From JBPCPM01 sp050999155 (GTDB lineage: Bacteria; Actinomycetota; Thermoleophilia; Solirubrobacterales; 70-9), in the NCBI GenBank assembly GCA_050999155.1, contig JBPCPM010000071.1:1-44853 (forward strand): 44,853 bases of DNA. Reading direction: 5' to 3'. The notes beneath the pieces are model-generated. The model did not search any database. It worked only from the letters and a program-made list of their open reading frames with translations, and was not told the origin of the DNA. The position numbers and the translations under genes are program-made. This document shows positions 41,901 to 44,853 of the stretch, in pieces; positions within the stretch are counted from its first letter, which is position 1, and each line of letters starts with the position of its first letter.

Positions 41901-42182
41901 ATGAGTGGCATCGGTTCGATCATCGCCAGCATCATCATGCTCGTCGTCGGCATCATCGCCGCGATCATCGGCATCCACATCCTGCTCGTGGTGTTCGAGG
42001 CGAACACGGGCAACGACATCGTCAAGTTCTTCACCGATGCGGCCGAGTTCTTCGCCGACCCGTTCCTCAAGCTGTTCAAGCTCGACAACGAGAAGGTCCA
42101 GACTGCGGTCAACGAAGGAATCGCGATGCTGGTCTACCTCGTGGCCGGCTCGCTGATCGCCAGGCTGCTGCGCCGGATCTGA
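41901..42182 (+). CDS. Small two-helix membrane protein, YggT-like (conserved hypothetical)
   Basis: The 93-residue protein has a first membrane helix at about 5-32 and an amphipathic aromatic helix with DIVKFFTDAAEFFADPFLKL. The segment LDNEKVQTAVNEGIAMLVY leads into a second helix ending with the basic LLRRI. The layout resembles half a YggT protein and similar small actinobacterial membrane proteins. The role is unknown. The start is supported by the TACAGT box. It is convergent with aroH. Confidence 0.7.
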   Translation: MSGIGSIIASIIMLVVGIIAAIIGIHILLVVFEANTGNDIVKFFTDAAEFFADPFLKLFKLDNEKVQTAVNEGIAMLVYLVAGSLIARLLRRI

Positions 42183-42183
42183 C

Positions 42184-42207
42184 GCCCGGACGCGGCCGGG
42201 GCCGGGC
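42184..42207. terminator. GC-rich inverted repeat between convergent genes
   Basis: GCCCGG and CCGGGC can pair across 12 nt in the 28-nt gap between the small membrane-protein gene and aroH. There is no T tract; alternative pairings exist. Confidence 0.3.
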
Positions 42208-42210
42208 CGG

Positions 42211-42600
42211 CTACTGCGGCGCGGCGAGATCGCTGCGCAGGCTCCGCGCCTCGCGCAGGTAGACGTGCCGCGGCTCGAGGCCGGGATCCCCGTAGAAGTG
42301 GATCATCGCCCGGATCACGTTGGCCAGCGATCCGGGCACGTCGATCTCCCGGGTGCACAACAGCGGCACGGTGTTGAACCCGAGCCGGCGGGCGGCCACG
42401 GCGGGAAATTCGGCGTCGAGCCCCTCCGTGCAGGTGAAGATGGCGCTGACGATCCGCTCGGGCTGTAGCTCGTTCGCCGAGATCAGCTCGCCGAGCAGCT
42501 CGCTGGTGGCTTCGAGCACCTGATCACGGTCGTTGGCCGCGACGGTTGTCGCACCCCGGACCGCCCACAGCCGGTGGCTCGACGGATCGACGGCCGTCAT
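42211..42600 (-). CDS. aroH: Chorismate mutase, AroH class
   Basis: The 129-residue protein has VRGATTVAANDRDQVLEAT, SAIFTCTEGLDAEFPAVAAR, GFNTVPLLCTREIDVPGSL and IRAMIHFY, all matching monofunctional trimeric AroH mutases (active-site Arg, Glu and Cys included). It turns chorismate into prephenate, the substrate of the nearby TyrA. The start overlaps the rluB stop (ATGA), which is more likely than the upstream in-frame GTGs. Confidence 0.95.
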   Translation of the reverse strand: MTAVDPSSHRLWAVRGATTVAANDRDQVLEATSELLGELISANELQPERIVSAIFTCTEGLDAEFPAVAARRLGFNTVPLLCTREIDVPGSLANVIRAMIHFYGDPGLEPRHVYLREARSLRSDLAAPQ

Positions 42601-43316
42601 TCGTTGGACCCCTGGGCCTGCATCGCGTTCGCATCCTCCCACAGGGCACGCATCTCGTCGGGGCGCAGGCGGCGGCCCTGACCCACGGCCATCCGCCCGA
42701 GCCGCAGCGACCCGAAGGCGATCCGTTGCAGTGCGACCACCCGGTTGTCGATCGCCTCGGCCATCCGGCGGACCTGCCGGTTGCGGCCCTCGCGCAGGGT
42801 GATCTCGACGATCCGGTCGTCGGAGCGGCGCACGTCGGCGGGCAGGGTCGGCCCGTCGTCGAGCTGCACGCCGTTGCGCAGCTTCTGCAGGGCCTTGTCG
42901 GTCGGCGGCCGGCGCAGGTGGGCGATGTAGGTGCGGGGCACTTCGTAGCGGGGGTGGGTGAGTCGGTTGGTCAGCTCCCCCTCGTTGGTGAGCAGGATCA
43001 GGCCCGTCGAGTCGACGTCGAGCCGGCCGACCGGATAGAGCCGGGCCAGGCTGTCGACGAGCTCCACGACCGCGGTCCTCTCCCCCGGTTCGTGCGCGGT
43101 CGAGGTGACCCCGACCGGCTTGTGGACCATCCAGGTCTCGCGTGCCTCGGGGCTGATGGGGTCCCCGTCGACCGCGACCTGGCTGGTGTTGTCGACGTCG
43201 CGCGCCGGATCGCGGACGACGTGGCCACCGACGCTGACCCGCCCGTTGGCGATCAGCTTCTCGGAGGCCCGCCGCGAGGCGACCCCGGCGTGGGCGAGGT
43301 ACTTGGCCAGTCGCAT
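42597..43316 (-). CDS. rluB: 23S rRNA pseudouridine synthase RluB/RsuA family
   Basis: The 239-residue protein has an N-terminal S4 RNA-binding domain (MRLAKYLAHAGVASRRASEKLI) and the catalytic GRLDVDSTGLILLTNEGEL with its aspartate. PRTYIAHLR and REGRNRQVRRM complete the family blocks. It is coupled to aroH. A TAGGTT box 6 nt before the ATG predicts a leaderless transcript. Confidence 0.95.
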   Translation of the reverse strand: MRLAKYLAHAGVASRRASEKLIANGRVSVGGHVVRDPARDVDNTSQVAVDGDPISPEARETWMVHKPVGVTSTAHEPGERTAVVELVDSLARLYPVGRLDVDSTGLILLTNEGELTNRLTHPRYEVPRTYIAHLRRPPTDKALQKLRNGVQLDDGPTLPADVRRSDDRIVEITLREGRNRQVRRMAEAIDNRVVALQRIAFGSLRLGRMAVGQGRRLRPDEMRALWEDANAMQAQGSNE

Positions 43317-43322
43317 GCCGAG

Positions 43323-43328
43323 AACCTA
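43323..43328 (-). promoter_or_regulatory. Candidate -10 box of rluB-aroH (TAGGTT), leaderless
   Basis: TAGGTT on the minus strand lies 6 nt before the rluB ATG. The 46-bp inverted repeat begins 21 nt further upstream. Confidence 0.55.
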
Positions 43329-43349
43329 GAGCGCGAGGACCTCCCCCGC

Positions 43350-43395
43350 TCGCTGAACGATTTCCGCGGCTGGGGACCGGAGAACCGTTCAGCGA
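43350..43395. repeat. 46-bp inverted repeat, copy 4
   Basis: The left arm TCGCTGAACGATT and right arm AACCGTTCAGCGA differ from perfect pairing at one position. The spacer is again 20 nt, with TCCG and CGGA able to extend the stem. It sits between the divergent -10 boxes of rluB and rlmN, ending 19 nt before the latter. Confidence 0.88.
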
Positions 43396-43414
43396 GCGAG
43401 CCTGACTGCCTCGC

Positions 43415-43420
43415 TACCGT
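43415..43420 (+). promoter_or_regulatory. Candidate -10 box of rlmN (TACCGT), leaderless
   Basis: TACCGT lies exactly 7 nt upstream of the rlmN GTG. Confidence 0.6.
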
Positions 43421-43427
43421 GATCTGC

Positions 43428-44444
43428 GTGGACTTGGAGCTGCTCGACCGCACCCTCGCCGACCGGGGCGAACCCGCGTACCGCGCCCAGCAGGTGTGGG
43501 CGTGGCTTGCCCGGGGTGCCGGCGACTATGAGCAGATGACCGACCTGCCGGCCGGTCTGCGCGCCGAGCTGGCCGAGAAGGTCCCGCTCTCCACGCTGAG
43601 CCTCGCCTTCGAGGCCTACAGCACCGACGGAACCCGCAAGGCCCTGATGCACACGGCCGACGGCCACCCGATCGAGGCGGTGATGATGCCCTACGCCGAC
43701 GGGCGGCGATCGCTGTGCGTGTCGAGCCAGTCGGGGTGCCCGCTGACCTGCACCTTCTGCGCCACCGGCTCGATGCGCTTCGGGCGCAACCTCACCGAGT
43801 GGGAGATCCTCGACCAGGTCCTGCACTTCCGCCGGGAGACCGAGCCCACGAACCTCGTGTTCATGGGCATGGGCGAGCCGATGATGAACCTCGACGCCGT
43901 GCTGGCCGCCTGCGAGCGGCTGCCCTCGGTCGGGATCACGCCCCGGCGCACGACGATCTCCACCGTCGGCTGGCTGCCCGGTATCGAGCGGCTGACCGAG
44001 ATCGACACGCAGGTCCGTCTGGCGCTGTCCCTGCACGCGGCCACCGACGAGCTGCGCAGCGAGATCATGCCCGTGAACGACCGCTACCCCATGGCCGACG
44101 TCATCGCCGCGACCGACGCGTACGTGGCTCGCCGGCGCCGCAAGGTGTTCATCGAGTACGTGATGCTCGACGGGGTCAACGACGGCCCCGAGCACGCCGC
44201 CGCGCTGACCCGGGTCCTCCACCCGGCGTCCTACAAGGTCAACCTGATCCCGTTCAACCCGACCGGCACCTACGACGGCTCGTCGCGGGAGACCATCACC
44301 CGCTTCTGCGACGCCCTGCGCCGCAAGGGCCTGCCGGCCACCGTGCGCCTGACCCGCGGCCGCGACATCGACGCGGCCTGCGGGCAGCTCGCCGTCGAGC
44401 GGCCGGCGAAGCCGGCCCGCGCGGCGATCCCGACCGGAGCCTGA
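43428..44444 (+). CDS. rlmN: Dual-specificity 23S rRNA/tRNA adenine-C2 methyltransferase RlmN
   Basis: This radical-SAM enzyme methylates A2503 of 23S rRNA and A37 of some tRNAs. The 338 residues contain the cluster motif C-x3-C-x2-C in SGCPLTCTFCATGSMRFGRN, FMGMGEPMMNLD, ALSLHAATDELRSEIMPVN and the C-terminal DIDAACGQL with the catalytic cysteine. I chose the GTG at 43428 (DLELLDRTLADRGEPAYRA), which fits the family N-terminus and the TACCGT box. An open frame running in from upstream crosses rluB antisense and is not part of the gene. Confidence 0.96.
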   Translation: MDLELLDRTLADRGEPAYRAQQVWAWLARGAGDYEQMTDLPAGLRAELAEKVPLSTLSLAFEAYSTDGTRKALMHTADGHPIEAVMMPYADGRRSLCVSSQSGCPLTCTFCATGSMRFGRNLTEWEILDQVLHFRRETEPTNLVFMGMGEPMMNLDAVLAACERLPSVGITPRRTTISTVGWLPGIERLTEIDTQVRLALSLHAATDELRSEIMPVNDRYPMADVIAATDAYVARRRRKVFIEYVMLDGVNDGPEHAAALTRVLHPASYKVNLIPFNPTGTYDGSSRETITRFCDALRRKGLPATVRLTRGRDIDAACGQLAVERPAKPARAAIPTGA

Positions 44445-44447
44445 GCC

Positions 44448-44853
44448 TCAGCCGTTGACGCCTGCGCGCTGCTCGCCCGCGCGCAGCAGCCGGTCGCGCA
44501 GCTCCGACTCCTCCTCGGGCGTGGGGTCGAACTGGCCGAGGTCCGGCAGCTCCTCGAGCCCGTCGAGCCCGAAAAGCCGCTCGAATAGCGACGTCGTGCG
44601 GTACAGCACCGCGCCGAACCGCGACCGGCCCGACTCCTCGATCAGCCCCCGCTCGGCGAGGGTCGAGACGGCCGACTCCGAGCCCACGCCGCGGATCCGC
44701 GCGACCTCGGGCCGGGACACCGGCTGCAGGTAGGCCACAACGGCGAGCACCTCGGCCTGGGCCTGGGCCAGCGGCGGATTGCGCGGACGGGCGAGCAGCC
44801 GCCGGGCGGCGTCCTGCGCCGCGGGCGGGGCGGCCAGCGTGTGGCCGCCGGCC
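44448..44853 (-). CDS. scpB: Segregation and condensation protein B (5' end outside window)
   Basis: ScpB is the winged-helix partner of ScpA and SMC in chromosome condensation. The visible 134 residues contain GGHTLAAPPAAQ, EVLAVVAYLQPVSRPEVARIRGV and LYRTTSLFERLFGL, which are the conserved second winged-helix parts. The N-terminal wing domain lies beyond the window end. It is convergent with rlmN (3 nt apart), and scpB-rluB proximity is typical of Gram-positive genomes. Confidence 0.92.
   Translation of the reverse strand, partial: AGGHTLAAPPAAQDAARRLLARPRNPPLAQAQAEVLAVVAYLQPVSRPEVARIRGVGSESAVSTLAERGLIEESGRSRFGAVLYRTTSLFERLFGLDGLEELPDLGQFDPTPEEESELRDRLLRAGEQRAGVNG

Overview
The window is GC-rich (roughly 70%) bacterial chromosome, densely packed with genes that often overlap by ATGA or GTGA. 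The gene content (partner-switching SigB/SigF system, scpB-rluB-aro-cmk-der block, rpmB with four cysteines, many leaderless starts behind TANNNT -10 boxes) suggests a high-GC actinobacterium. My best guess is the Thermoleophilia/Solirubrobacterales side; this is an inference from codon use and gene order, not from a marker gene. I saw no tRNA, rRNA, CRISPR array, transposase or phage gene.

Layout. 1-2163 (minus): MoxR ATPase, DUF58 protein and the start of a membrane protein. 2211-7733 (minus): riboflavin genes ribD-ribE-ribBA-ribH, then rpmB and a FakA-like DAK2/EDD kinase subunit. 7899-13515 (minus): a 1056-residue fusion of a FixG/NapH-like membrane Fe-S part, a [2Fe-2S] ferredoxin and an FAD/NAD oxidoreductase, preceded by a membrane GGDEF+HD-GYP c-di-GMP enzyme. 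13718-22335: an envelope-glycan locus. Two GT-C glycosyltransferases (minus) diverge from a GT2 glycosyltransferase, a methyltransferase, a flippase and a K+/H+-type antiporter (plus). 22336-22599 holds a hairpin and what looks like the tail of a dead PIN toxin gene. 22600-29156 (minus): rpe, a small zinc-ribbon protein with a 15-codon leader ORF, fmt, def, priA and, after a repeat-rich gap, metK. 29216-32799 (minus): DUF3352 protein, der and cmk. 32859-36892: a complete general-stress partner switch (STAS antagonist, RsbW-like kinase, GAF-SpoIIE phosphatase, sigma factor). 36892-43316: aroA, tyrA, DAHP synthase, hisC-type aminotransferase, two small membrane-protein genes, aroH and rluB. 43428-44853: rlmN and partial scpB.

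How the genes work together. The aromatic block supplies most of the late shikimate, tyrosine and phenylalanine steps. The stress sigma gene is translationally coupled to aroA, and its regulators sit directly beside it, so the switch appears inserted into the otherwise familiar scpB-rluB-aro-cmk-der neighbourhood. A GTTT/GGGTAT promoter in front of the STAS-RsbW pair suggests autoregulation by that sigma factor.

The most notable non-coding signal is a 46-bp inverted repeat present four times (7791, 27455, 27527, 43350). Arms are about 13 nt (TCGCTGAACGATT and its complement) and the spacer is exactly 20 nt in every copy although its sequence varies. A second recurring signal is a TANNNT box 6-8 nt before the start codon of several genes, implying leaderless transcripts; this also fixes several start codons and exposes small ORFs.
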